A stretch of 64,000 nucleotides of DNA, from positions 35,729 to 99,728 of the forward strand of contig JADHYV010000067.1 of assembly GCA_027604705.1 (NCBI GenBank). Direction: 5' to 3'. Made by a program: the position numbers and the translations under genes. The stretch comes from Allomyces arbusculus (lineage: Eukaryota; Blastocladiomycota; Blastocladiomycetes; Blastocladiales; Blastocladiaceae). A model generated the notes under the pieces. It made no database searches. It had not been told where the DNA came from and saw nothing but the letters and a program-made list of their open reading frames with translations. Below are positions 51,301 to 62,577 of the stretch, in pieces (position 1 is the stretch's first letter; the number at the start of each line of letters is the position of its first letter).

Positions 51301-54300
51301 TCCATGACGTGCTCCCACTCGACAAAGTCGAGCACGTCCTGCACCATGAAATGCTGCCCAAGGACCGACGCGATCTTGAGAAACAGCTGGTACATGGGGT
51401 CGAGCCGGTCGAATTGCGAGACAATGATCGAGTGCAGGTCCGAGCCGGGCACAATGTGGTCGAGCTTGTACATGGGGTTCAGCGACAGCACGCCCGTCTT
51501 GGAAATGTCATAGCACTTCTTGTCGCGCAGCGTCATGATCAGCGCGCTGACAAACAGCGGATTGCCGCCGGAAATCTCGTGCATCTTGCCAACGAGTCGC
51601 TGGTCGACGGCCACGATCATGCGCGGCGGGTTCGCAGGCGCGGCGGACGGCACTTGCAAACCGTTGGCGTTCGTCATCGACGTGGTTGCCGACGTCTCAC
51701 CCGGGTCCGACGCAACTGTCGTCGTGCCATGATGCCCGTTATGCGGCAGCATTCCCGACGGCGAACTGCGCATCCCGAGCAATCGGTTGAGCGTGAGCAC
51801 CATAAACTGCGCCATTTCCGGGATCGTGAACCCGCCGAGTCTGATAGTCGTCGCGTTCGCCTGCAACGACGTGAAGAACGCGACATCGGCCTCGGACAAG
51901 TGCTTGACGGTTCTCGTGAGCAGCACAAACACGGCGCGCGGGCACGCCTCCATCAATTCGCGCGTCACTTCCCACGACGGCCGGTCGAGGAAATGCACGT
52001 CCGAGAGCAGCACCATGACGCGCGTGCGGTCCGTGACGTAGTTGAGCAGTTGGGCCAGCGTGTTCGCCAGCTCAAACGGACTCGACCCGCCAGTACTAAC
52101 TGACTCGACCGCCGTCGACATGGACGTGTCGGCGCCCGACTGCACTTCGTCCGGGAACACGGTGGCCAGGAAATGCACGCATTTCGCCTGCGTGAGCCCG
52201 CGAATTTGCAGCATCGCCCGCGCCGCTTCCTGGAACCATTCAGACGCGCCGGCGATCGCCGGGCCCATTTCGAGCCGCGAACCCGAGTGTCTGTCCTCGG
52301 TGTTGTGCGGCGGCGGACGGGCGGGGGAACCGAGCGAGCCGTGCGACGTGGAAACGGCCCCGGGACGGCGGAACGATTCGGTCGACGAGTGCAGGGCCCA
52401 GATGCTCTGCTTGGCGCAATCAAGCAGGTCGCGCGTCGACGACGCGCCGAGCGGAGGGACGCTACTGGACGGCACGAACCGGCCGGAATTGTCGAGCTGC
52501 GAGGCCGTGTTGATGAGGAGTTGCACGAGATCGCGCACGATGCCGCGGTACGGGAAGTAGGGCGTCGCTTGCTCCGACTCGACACAGGGTGCGACGCTAC
52601 GTCAAGAATTGAAACGTCAGCACACGGCAGCGCGCAACACTCGGACACCGGCAGGCGCGGAAGACCGACGTACCAAATGTTGTAGTCGCGCTTGACGGCC
52701 TCTCGCTGAATCATGGTCCCGAACGTCGACACGCCAATCCCACTCTCGCCCTCGACGACCAACGTGCACCCCGTCGCGCCATCTACGTGCCGGTCGAGCA
52801 TCCCGATCACAATCCCCAACTCCTTGATGCGTCCAATCAGCATGTTGTTCCCCTCGAGCCCGCTGCCGTCCAGGGCAATCACGTTCCCCGATGGCGCACG
52901 CGTACGATTTCTCACGTTGATGCTGTCCTCGGCATTTGCGGCCTCGCCGAGGGCGGCGCCACCGGCCGACGAGTCGGGCGAGATGGGTGACGCGCAGTGC
53001 CGCACTGGCTGGTAGACGTTGATCGGGTTGGCCTTGCCCTTGACGACAGCTTGGCCGAGATCGACAAAGTCGAATTCGCGCATGCAGAGCACGTAGGTGC
53101 GCTCGTCGCACACGAGCGAGTTTTTGGCCGCAGGTAGGCCCATGAGTCGCGCTGCCATGTTAATTGAGTCGCCCATCTACACACGTCCGTGAAATCAAAA
53201 CGTCAGATCCGAAAGGAAAGCACATACGGCCGAGACAGCACGTACCAGCGCATACTCGGTACGCAGCGAGTTGCCGACACCGCCAATCGACACGACGCCC
53301 GTCGACACACCGACCGAAAACTTTTCAAACAGCTTGCGGAACTCAACGACAATCTCCATGGCCGCGCGCAGCCCGAGCACGGCATCGTCCTTGTGCGCGA
53401 GCGGCGGGAGCCCGAAAAACGCCAGAATCACAGCACCCTTGTCATCGACATGGAACTGGCGCAGGATCCCCTCGCGCCGCTTGAGCGCGACCTGGACCTC
53501 AGTCATGGCCCCCTGGCACCGGGCCAGCGCGTCCTTGAGCGCGACCTTGGCATCGGCCTCGAGCCGTTTCAAGACCTGCCTTGACGCCGCCAACGCCGTG
53601 GACGCATCGGCATACTGCGTCTCGAGATCACGAATCGTAGATTCCATTTCGGTCACGACATCGGGCGTCGCCTGCGGCGCGACCTGCGTGTCTCGCGCGG
53701 CCAAGATATCGCGTCGGATCTGGACAAGGTTTTCCTCTTGCTCGTTGATGAACCCTTCCTGCTCCTTGATCGCGTCCTCGACGGCCTCGACGGGCGCAAA
53801 CGACAGCGACCCGATCTTGATGAACACGGTCGTGACTTGCCGCAACTCGTTGAGCGACATCAAGTGCGCGACGCCTTGGTTCAGCTGGAACGGGCTCGCG
53901 GCCTGCAAGTCGTTGGCGAGCTTGAACAATGCCGACTGGTTGATATACTGCCGGTACCCGTCGATCCCCTCGGGCCGCGGGTCGCCCGAGAGTTGCACGT
54001 CCCAGAGGTCCATGAACCCGTTGTTTTCGTTGGCTTCGCCGGGTGGCAAAATGTAGTTGATGGCCGACGGTTCGAGGCCGTTGACAATGTAGCACTTCTT
54101 AGTGTCGTAGGACTCGAGGTGCACGCGGCCGAGATTCACGCAGTGCTTAAACCACTCGAAGGCCTTTTTGGAGAGCGCGACTTGCCCAGGTTTGGCCAGG
54201 TCGAGCACGATCGCGAGTTGTTCCATGGCGTCGCCCACGACAAAGTGCTCCCACCGGCCCGGGTCGCCGCCGACGTGAATGTCGTAGATCTTTCCGGCGC

Positions 54301-56250
54301 CTAGGTGCCCAAGTCCGCCGCGGTCGGTCAGTTTACCCTTCTCCACCGACTGACGCACACGTCAGTCAACCGAGACCAACGTACCGATCCCCAAATGAAT
54401 CTTGAGCTCACGCTCCTCAAACATCGCGACCCCACCATTCGCTGATCGCGTGACGCCCGACGTGATACTCCCATCCAGCACGACGGCGCCACCGCCGGTC
54501 CCCGGCATCGGGATCTTGACCTTGTAGTTTTTGAGCTTGCCGAGCAAATCAAAGCAGCATTCGGCGGCCTGTACGACGAGCCGTCCGCGGCGCTGCAAGA
54601 GCGCGCGGTTCAAGCACTCCTGTACTTTTTCGGGGTCCCAGTTCGGATGCTGGCGGCGAATCGTGGCCTCGCCGTCCTCAAGCCACGCGGCCGAGGGTTC
54701 CGTGTGCTTCCAGTAGAAGATGACGGCGTCGCCGACAAACTTGACGATGTCGCCGCCGTGCACGGAAATGATTTGGATGATCTACAGCCAGAACAAAGCG
54801 GTCAATCCTCTGCACTCGTCACGTTCAAATCAACAGGGCGGTACGTACTTTGTCGAGGAAATCCTTCATGATATTCGCCATCAGCTCGGTTCCTTCGGCG
54901 CCACGGTCGGCCAACGCAGATGTCAGCGACGAGTACCCGCTCACATCGCACATGACGACGGCGCCCCACCCTTCCAGCGCGACAGGGCTCATTTGCTTGA
55001 CGACGTCGTGCGCGGCCGCGGCCGCGGCGGCAACAGCGCCACTGGCCGACGTGCTGGTGCGTCCGCTCGCGAGCGCCGACGACGGGTACATGGTGCTCCC
55101 GGGCCGCGTGCCTAAGATCGCAGTCAGTTTCTCGGCCAGGAAGTTGAGGGGGTAACGCATGTAACGTACCTTGCGCACCCGTCACCACCGACCGGCGCCG
55201 CGACAAAGCGTGACTCCCTTTCTCGGCTGCATGTGCCGTCGCCCCATTCGCGGCGGCGGCGGCCGCCGCCGCCTGCGACTGCGCGAGCGTTTCCTGCGAC
55301 CCGATCATCCCGCCGTCCTCGCCATCCTCCTCCAATCCATTCTCGTCGGCCTCCTGCGTGACCGGCGGCAACGATGGGCTCTGTGCCATCCCGTCACCAT
55401 TCGCGACCGCCGCGGCCGCAATCGCCAGCGGCGGCCCACCACGCGCGACTAGTTGGTCGACGTAGTCGCGAATATGCTTGGAAACGAAATTCGGCACGAG
55501 TTTATCGAACGGGGACCCTTTGGCTCCCGCGGCGGCCGCGGCCGCTGCCAAGGCCGCTGAGGGACCGAATGGGCGCGGGGCCGCCGGATTCGCGGTCACT
55601 GCCGTGGGCGAAGCGACAGACGAGGTGGGGCACGACGGCAGTGGCGGAAGCGAGTCGTCGACAGGCACCACGGCGAGCGGTTTCACGGACCCGGTGCCGG
55701 ACCCGGTGCTCGACTGCGACGCGCGGCGTGGGCGCAGGTTCGTGGAACGCAGAAGACTGAACCGGCGGCCGGCAGGGGGCGGCGGCATGGGGCCGGTCCC
55801 GGCGATCCCGCCCGCGGACGAGAACGAGGCCGAGGTCGCGGGGGACGTCATGGACGCCATACTGCGCGAAGAGAGGGCGCCGGTGAGCGCATTCGGCGGG
55901 GAACCAAGCAGTTGCGTGGATGCAGGGGTGCCCGAGAGCGAGTCCCGCGTGGAGCCGGGCGCCGCCGGAAGGTCGTCGAGCGGGGGGATGGGCGGAAGCG
56001 CCGAGGGCGCGCCGTCGCCGTCGATGAAGTCGTCGTTGGGTTCCGAGAGCGGGGTCGCGGGAAACGGGTCGGCGTCGCGCAGGCCGACGAGAGGGGCCGT
56101 GGGCGGCGGTGCCAGCGCGGCCGCAGCCGGATCGGCGCCGGTGGACGGCATGGCGAGCGAGGACGCGGGTGCGGAAGGTACCGGCGCCTGCGCCGGGTCG
56201 GTCAGCGGGTCCATGGCCGGCGTGTGGTCGTGGTGCGCGCGATCATGCAT
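48301..56250 (-). CDS. Soluble-type (sAC-like) adenylyl cyclase: C1-C2-NTPase-helical repeat
   Basis: Seven exons: 56250-55170, 55111-54849, 54781-54385, 54300-53246, 53176-52674, 52596-49568 and 49496-48301, giving 2,507 aa. The first 360 residues are Pro/Ala/Ser rich. C1 (about 410-650) has AVVMCDVSGYSSLTSALADR and SVHGGDIVKFVGDAVIFYW, with both metal-binding Asp. C2 (about 735-960) has RQVTTVFIKIGSLSF, where the first metal Asp is lost as usual for sAC C2. A long coiled-coil insert follows, then the sAC hallmark FHVDDKGAVILAFFGLPPLAHKDDA and GNSLRTEYAL/MGDSINMAAR. The STAND-like NTPase has GESGIGVST (about 1075) where Walker A Lys should be, and VMVLLSDVHFLDRPS as Walker B. The rest is helical, TPR-like, with an Ala/Thr-rich C-terminal region. 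sAC enzymes make cAMP, often stimulated by bicarbonate. The start may alternatively be the in-frame ATG at 56214. Confidence 0.9.
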
Positions 56251-57543
56251 GCGCGCGCGGCAAAGTGAAGGTCAACGTCGGCGCCGAATCGAAAACTTGG
56301 AAATGGTGATTGCCGTTGATGCTGCAACAAGTAGCCGAGCAGCAGATCGACTTGGGGCATCCAGAGCGTGGCGCGACAGCGTGGTAACGGCCAAGAGCAC
56401 CGTGCACGGCACGACTCTGCGCCAAACTGGGTGCACGGACGGCCACGCCCCTGGATATATGCTGATATAGCAGCAGCGGCCTGAATGCTGCAAGTTGGCG
56501 CCGGCAAAAGTGAGGTGTGCGAGGGGGGCGGTGGTGGGCGATGCGGCATTTGGTAACGCAAGCTTGCGGCCCCGTGCGTCTGCCGGGGCTCGAACGGAGG
56601 GCCGCTGCCAACCGATTTACGGATGATGACAAGCAAATGACATTTATCCACGCCCAGTGGTAACCGCATGCGGCTGCCGACTTTCAGGCCCGCTCCAAGA
56701 TGGTGGATGCCGTGCAAATGAAACGCGGCAACGAACGAACAGGTCCAGTCGATACCCTGCTGCGACAGATCAAAACCCTGGCGCCAGGCAGCGTACCGTC
56801 GCGTCAGGGGTTCGATGGATTGGGGTCCCGAACTGCATCCTCGGCACCTGCACTTGCTTCCATCGCGGCGCTAGCGGGTGGCAGTTTTGTTCAGTACGGT
56901 ATTGTGCAGTACAGTGTTGTGCACGCGCACGCAACCATCTCGCCCGCACGGGTCATTTGCGGCGATCACACACTTGGGCGCAGAGCTGTGGGTACTAATG
57001 CCATGGAGTTCGGTCATCTCGTCTCTTTTCAGAGCGGGGCAGAACCGCGTCTGACAGGCAAGATCGGTCAGGGTGCTTGCCATGGCCCGGCGGCTCACGA
57101 GTGTTGTCGCCGAGCTGCTGCATGGAGAAACATGTCGGAGGACGTCAACAAGACTCGGACGCGATCTCGTAATGCAGCTAGCGACCTGCTTTCTTGTCTA
57201 CCTTCTCCATAGGATTCCACCATGGAAGAATGCGCAGGCAGGGGTTCTATCCCCGGGCCAATTCGACATGTCTGGCCACCTCGCTGAATGTGGTCGTGCT
57301 CAACTCTTTGCGGCCCGGCTTCCAAAGACCCGGCATCAACAGCAATCAACAATGCAGCTCTCAACCTCGCCAAGCTCCTGCCCAGTAACCCCACAACGAC
57401 ACCACACGTCCCGCGCACTGACCCACGACGCGCCCATGTACCACATCAACAGCCTCGTCGACGATAGGCAACGCGTCGCCGTGTGGCCATTCCAGTAACT
57501 GCGCACGAACCTCGAGTTTGCATAGGGCTCAGGCTGCGGCAAC
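56251..57543. other. Gene-free stretch upstream of the cyclase
   Basis: About 1.3 kb. Open frames are short and domainless. GGGGTTCTATCCCCG at 57240-57254 resembles a tRNA T-arm, but no tRNA fold could be built around it. Confidence 0.45.
56454..56470 (-). promoter_or_regulatory. TATA-like region of the adenylyl cyclase gene
   Basis: Minus strand holds CTATATCAGCATATATCC, two TATA-like words about 205-220 nt upstream of the cyclase ATG. Sequence match only. Confidence 0.35.
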
Positions 57544-58154
57544 GTGGCGCTGATACTGGGCGACGCCGTGTATGCTGCGGCAGTGGACGCGACGCAGCGC
57601 GTGATGAGGTCTACGACTTGCCGTTACGGTTCGTGTTCCACCTCGAACTGTTCCACGTCGCGCCCGACCACGCGCCGCAGCTCGACAACGCGCAAGGACG
57701 CAGCAAGACACCATACTTCGCGCTGTGTGAAATCGAGGGGCGGCACCCGAGCGCGTCGGTGCCGAACCTGATCGAGCTGATGATCGGGACCTCGTTTGCG
57801 CAGGTCGAGTTCCGGTTCGGTGCCGGTCTCGAGTACGTGGTCCCGCTGATCCCGACGGGGCCGCGTGTGGGGGACCTGTTCATCCCGCTGCGCGCCAACT
57901 GCACAGTCGTGACGATGCCCGCGCCCGCCACGTTCCCGATCTCGAAATTGAAGTACGTGCCGCTTGCGCGCTCGGGGCTCGTGTACCTCGGGTACGACGC
58001 AGATACGTTGTGCATGGCCGCGTGGATGCTAGCGACGGGCGGGTCGAGCAAGTCGATCGTGCAGAGGTTGTTTGACGCGGAGCGGTGGTTTACCCGGCAT
58101 GTAGTGTACGTGTCGCTGGATGATGACGCCAAAACGGCGCAGGAGCGTCGTTGA
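57544..58154 (+). CDS. Unrecognised protein-coding segment, about 180 residues, start unresolved
   Basis: From about 57612 to the stop at 58154 one frame has strong C/G-ending codon bias and protein-like composition: RFVFHLELFHVAPDHAPQL, TPYFALCEIEGRHPSASVPN, GAGLEYVVPLIPTGPRVGDL and RSGLVYLGYDADTLCMAAWM. Upstream, at 57544-57606, a different frame looks coding (ALILGDAVYAAAVDATQRV), which suggests a missed short intron or a frameshift between them. Open upstream sequence in the main frame (to 57483) is Arg/Cys rich and unlike the rest. I recognise no family. It may be a complete small gene, the last exon of a larger one, or a pseudogene. Confidence 0.45.
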
Positions 58155-59347
58155 GTTGTTTCGGTTGCCGAGATTGGGTTGGTCTTGTTTGTGTTTTTGT
58201 GACCCCTCCCCCGCCTACCCACACACCGTCCTTTTGAGACCACTCTCGCCATCCTGTTCGGGGCTCTGTTTTATGCTCGCTAATCGACTTCATTGATAAT
58301 TATTCCGTGGAACGTGCAAAAGAGGCTGCATCTGCTGGTGGTGGCAGCAGTGGCAAAGTACGCGTGACGCTGGCATGCGTCGCCGTGGCGACTTGATGGC
58401 CGGGACAGGTGTCGTTGTCAAGTGTTGATTATGCATGCGTGCGCGCAACCGTGGTCGTGAATACCACGCGAGCGGCAGCACAGGCGAGCTGTGGGGTGGA
58501 GAAGAACAGGGCAGAGGGGGACATGCTGTGGACTGTGCGGCGCGGATCGAGGAGGGCGTTGATGATTGGTCATGATGGGTGGAGCGCGTCGTTGATGGTT
58601 GGTTAGTTCAAAGCAATCGAGTGTCCTGTTGGAGGGAAGGATAGGGCATGGATTGGTTCGGAGCGGTTGCGAATCAGCGTCGACGCGCGCCAATAAAAGG
58701 AAACAGAAGCACCCCGTGAAGAACACCACATTTTCCTTCGATGAGCACGCGTTCCCACGGACGGTGCCTGATACACGTGCAGCCGAGAAGGACGTGGGCA
58801 CTGGTTTTGGAGAGCATCCCTAGTGGTGCTCTGTCATGCTCACCTGGCACTTGCATTCCTTCGGCTGATCGAGAGCCGCAGGGCGTCGATGGAAACTAGC
58901 TGGCGTGGAAGGCGCGGAGGCATGATCCAGAGTCAAAGCTCAGAGGAATTTGGATGCTGCAACTCCACATGGAGCAAAATGCAAACAATATTGGTCCCGT
59001 TGCTCACGGTCAAGTACCCGTCTTGAAAAGAGTCCACGCTGAGCTGTCTCTGTTTCGCCAACAGCAGCCATCACCGCACTCATCATTGCGGCCGCACTCA
59101 CCCCCACTGGGTCCGCATTACCGGTGCCACACTGTGCCTGCCGCCCGGGACCCACGTCTTACCTCCCAAACAAACCCCATGTCTGGATTCCTGCATCCAC
59201 CCGCACGACAAGGTCCTCTCGCGCACAATCATTGCGTCATTCCATCCGCAGCTGCGCGACCACCACCGACCCGGCGTCTGTCACCGCGACTACGGCCCTA
59301 AATACCCAAATCCACCAAAACGTCAGGCTTCCCCGCTTTCCCCGTCT
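58155..59347. other. Gene-free stretch between two converging genes
   Basis: About 1.2 kb. Only short overlapping open frames; no domain, repeat or RNA gene recognised. Confidence 0.5.
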
Positions 59348-60980
59348 TCACCCCACCTCGACGTACCTCGGCCTGTTCTCCGCCCGCCACCCGGCGACCG
59401 CAACCCCCCTGACACACTCCCCCGCCTCGAGTTTCACATGCACCCCGCGCGCGTTCGGTGCAGCCGGCACGACCGCGTCATCCAACCTCTCCGCCAACTC
59501 CATCCAATCAGCGGACGGGACATCTGGCCTTGGCAAATCGACCGTGGCGGCGAGCGCGCGCTCAATGTGCCAGACATGGATGGCGCCCGCGGCGGACCCG
59601 ACGGCGATCAGGTCGTCGCAGACGTCGAGTTTGAAGAACCAGTGGTTCGGGGTCGGGTACGTGAGCCGGAAGACGGGGGTCGTGCGTGGCCCGCGTTCCT
59701 AGGGACGGCGCGGAGAAACCGTCAGTTAGGTCTTCAAAGACGCGACCGTGCTCGAGTCTGAGTCCGAGGATCAGCGCGCGGACCTTGGTCTCGGCAAACA
59801 ACCGCGGCACCTGCCCCTCCCCCTCCCTCTTCATATCCACCCCCTCCTCCTCGCCATCCCCGAGCCGCCACATCAAGATCTCCCCCTCGACCGACTTGGT
59901 CCACACCCACGGCACTCCCGATCCCTCCCTCGCGACCCGCACCCCGTCCACGAAATTTGCGTGCGGCCACTGCGTCGACCGCGCGGGCCCGGCGACCGCG
60001 ACGGGTTCTGCCCTGCGCGCGAGAATCTCGGCCGGCGGCACGCGCCAGAACTTGACGGCGTTATCGGCCGCGCCCGACACGAGCCAGGAGCCTCGCGCAG
60101 ACCAGTCCTGGAAATCCAAATGGTCAGAAACCCGAACGGGATCAACGAGGGGCACGTGCGGTACGGACCAGATCGAGCACCTGCTGCGCGTGTCCCGCGA
60201 CGCCACCCAACACCGCGAGCGTCGTGCCGCGCGCGATATCGAGAATCCGGATTGAGCAGTCCTTGGACGCGCACGCGGCCCAGGACCAGCGTGTCGGGTG
60301 CGTGCGGATCGCGTTGATGTCCTACCCATCACACCACGCGTCAGCCACCCCCTTCTGCAAACCCCGCTCGGAACGGCCTTTGTCGGTCGTGTACGTACGT
60401 TCCCCGCACACGGGACCACAGCCACGACCCGTCGCTGGTGCACGTTCACGACCGTCACGCACGCGCCGATCCCACCGGCGGTACAGAGCAAGTCGCCCGC
60501 TCTGCCGAGGTGCGTGGCTGACTGTGCGACGGTCGTCGCGACGGCATAGAAGTACTCGATGTCCGCGTCGGGGTTGGACGAGGCGCGCGGGCGTTTGTTG
60601 GACGCGGTGGGTGCGCGCGGCTGGACGGCAAACTGGATGCGCGACTCGGTTTTGAAGGCTGTGGTTTCGACGAGCAGGAACCAGAGCTATCCGGCGCGGA
60701 GAGGGATGCTGTCACTTCAGGGCCATGGCTGCCATCCCAAATCGCGATAAACTGGCGGTGAGGTATGCACCTTGCGTCCGGCGAGCGCGAACAGGTCGAC
60801 CTGCGCGTCATTCTCGCGCGTGGCTTTGGGCAAGTACGGGCACCAGTGCACGGCGTAGATGGGTTCGGTGCTCGCCTACTGCAGCCATTCATGGTTTCGA
60901 GTCGGGATCAGCACGGCGGTCCGGCCGGAATGGATGCTGGCTGGTGAGACCTTGATTTGCTCGATTAAGTCGAGGAACAT
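59348..60980 (-). CDS. EED: Polycomb group WD40 protein EED/ESC
   Basis: Six exons: 60980-60951, 60875-60771, 60686-60399, 60321-60169, 60107-59784 and 59698-59348, giving 416 aa (human EED is 441). WD blocks follow EED in order: EPIYAVHWCPYLP, IEYFYAVATTVAQSATHLGR with AGGIGACVTVVNVHQRRVV, DINAIRTHPTRW...ACASKDCSIRILDIARGT, LAVLGGVAGHAQQVLDLDWS (EED has a near-identical GGVEGHRDEVLS block), WLVSGAADNAVKFWRVP, and WPHANFVDGVRVAREG with WTKSVEGEILMWR, matching the EED segment NYVDCVRW...LSKS. EED is the H3K27me3-reading core subunit of PRC2. The 10-codon first exon is uncertain. No partner PRC2 gene is in the window. Confidence 0.82.
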
Positions 60981-61254
60981 GGCTTGGATGGACGATCGAG
61001 CGTGGAGGGGTAAGTTGCAGCAAGTCGCGCCCAGCGAAATCTGGCTGACGTCGCGACAAAAGCGGATCAAGCTGCAAGAGCGAGGGAGCAAGAACGGCAA
61101 GCAAACACGGCTCAACCGTGACCAGCAAGAGCAGAGCACCAAAACCACGCTAAGAATATAAAAATTTTCGCCCGAAACTAATGTAGATACACGCGCTCCT
61201 TCATCTCGTCCTCTTCCACAACACGCAAAACCGAATCCTCCTCCACGGCATCGT
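60981..61254. other. Short spacer, EED 5' / MIA40 3'
   Basis: 274 nt. It holds the EED promoter and MIA40 terminator; nothing else seen. Confidence 0.4.
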
Positions 61255-61707
61255 CTACTCGGCATTCGCGACCGGCGCGGCCGGGTCCGCACTCGTCCTC
61301 TTCTCGCCCTGTTCGCTCATCTCAGCAGCGACCGGCGCGGCATGATCCTCCCCCCCTGTCGGCTCCAGCACCGGCTCGTCGTTCTCATCCTTGAGTTCCT
61401 CGGCATACACGTCCGGGTGCAACTTGAAGCAATCCTGCATTGCGTGAAATTTCTCGACACAGTCGACGCCCTTGGGTTCGGCTTCCGAGTGCACGAAACA
61501 CGAGAAAGCCTCGCGGAATTCCGGACCGCACGGGCCATAGGCCATGCCGCCGAGACACGGGCAGTCCCAGTTGATTTCGCCCTTGTCGTTGACGGCGCCG
61601 GCCGAGGAGGAGTCGGAGGCATCGGGTTGCGGCGTGGGCTCGACAAAGATGATGGTGTCCTTGTCGTCCTCGACGTGCGTCGTCGTGGCGCCGAATCCGA
61701 ATGGCAT
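61255..61707 (-). CDS. MIA40: Mitochondrial intermembrane-space oxidoreductase Mia40/CHCHD4
   Basis: Single exon of 150 aa from the ATG at 61707. The frame is open far upstream (to 62265), but that part is Arg/Pro-rich and unlike the family. Redox-active CPC in [16 protein letters not shown], then twin CX9[12 protein letters not shown] and [11 protein letters not shown], with the hydrophobic cleft residues between. The C-terminal tail is acidic. It lacks the N-terminal presequence and membrane anchor of yeast Mia40, so it resembles the short soluble animal CHCHD4. It oxidises incoming small Cys-motif proteins and is recycled by Erv1. Confidence 0.93.
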   Translation of the reverse strand: MPFGFGATTTHVEDDKDTIIFVEPTPQPDASDSSSAGAVNDKGEINWDCPCLGGMAYGPCGPEFREAFSCFVHSEAEPKGVDCVEKFHAMQDCFKLHPDVYAEELKDENDEPVLEPTGGEDHAAPVAAEMSEQGEKRTSADPAAPVANAE

Positions 61708-62577
61708 TGTGGTCGGTTGAGTTGGTTTGGGGAGGGGCGCGGGCGGCAGGGATGGCAGGCGGGTGCGCGCGCGAGCAGGTCGATGGCGCGGGCCGGTGCG
61801 GATGCGGGCGGGGTGTTGCTGGCGGCGTTGAGCGTGCGGGCCGGGGGGCGGGTCGTGTGCAGCGGGTGCGGTGCTGGCGACGACGGCGCGGGCAGTCGGT
61901 CGTGGTGGCGATGGGTTTGGTGGTCGATGGAGAACGGAGTCTGCGCAAGTCGGCCGATCGCAACGGTGTGTCAGCAGCAGCGCGGCGGTGGTCAACAGTT
62001 CGCGGATTTCGGCGGTGATCAGAGCACGTGCCGTCACGCGCGCGGGAGACAGCTGTTTCCACCGCACGCGCCAGGCCGCCTCGTCGCTCCGCCGAGTCTT
62101 TGATCGCCCGAAACGCGCGGATCGAGCCCGCGCCAGCAGCACACCAACCAGCACCGCGGGCATCGCCGGCAGGCGGCCGGTCGCACGCTGAGCAGCCCCA
62201 AAGCTACAAGCGTGCACGCGCCGCAACGCGGCCGGCAGACGGCGGCCGACCGCGCCGTCGATCATGTCTCAGCCGCGCGGGCCCGCGTGAGCCGCGTTGC
62301 GCTGCCTCGACGCTTGACGTGGGCCGAGCCTGGCCTGGCCGCTCAGCTGCTTGCCCGCCCCGCTTGCGCAAGCGCCCTCGTCGATCGCGCTGGACGGCCG
62401 CCCCGCGCCGCGCGGCTCGTGCCCGTCGCGGTTCAAAAGCGGCCGCCGCCGTTGGTCCCTTCTCTCGCGTGTGCATCGAAGGGACCATCACGCGTCGGAT
62501 CAACCAAATCATCCCCATCTCTCCATCCCCATATCTACCTCCGCATCTCCACCGCGCACCGCGCACCACGTACCGCC
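61708..62577. promoter_or_regulatory. Divergent region, MIA40 / HAM1-like gene
   Basis: 870 nt between the two start codons, very GC rich. No TATA box recognised. Overlapping open frames on both strands are Arg/Ala/Pro strings and are not taken as genes. Confidence 0.4.

Noticed and set aside
57238-57256. GGGGTTCTATCCCCG as a tRNA T-arm
   Set aside because: The loop lacks the purine at position 57 and no anticodon or D-arm with matching stems could be found upstream.
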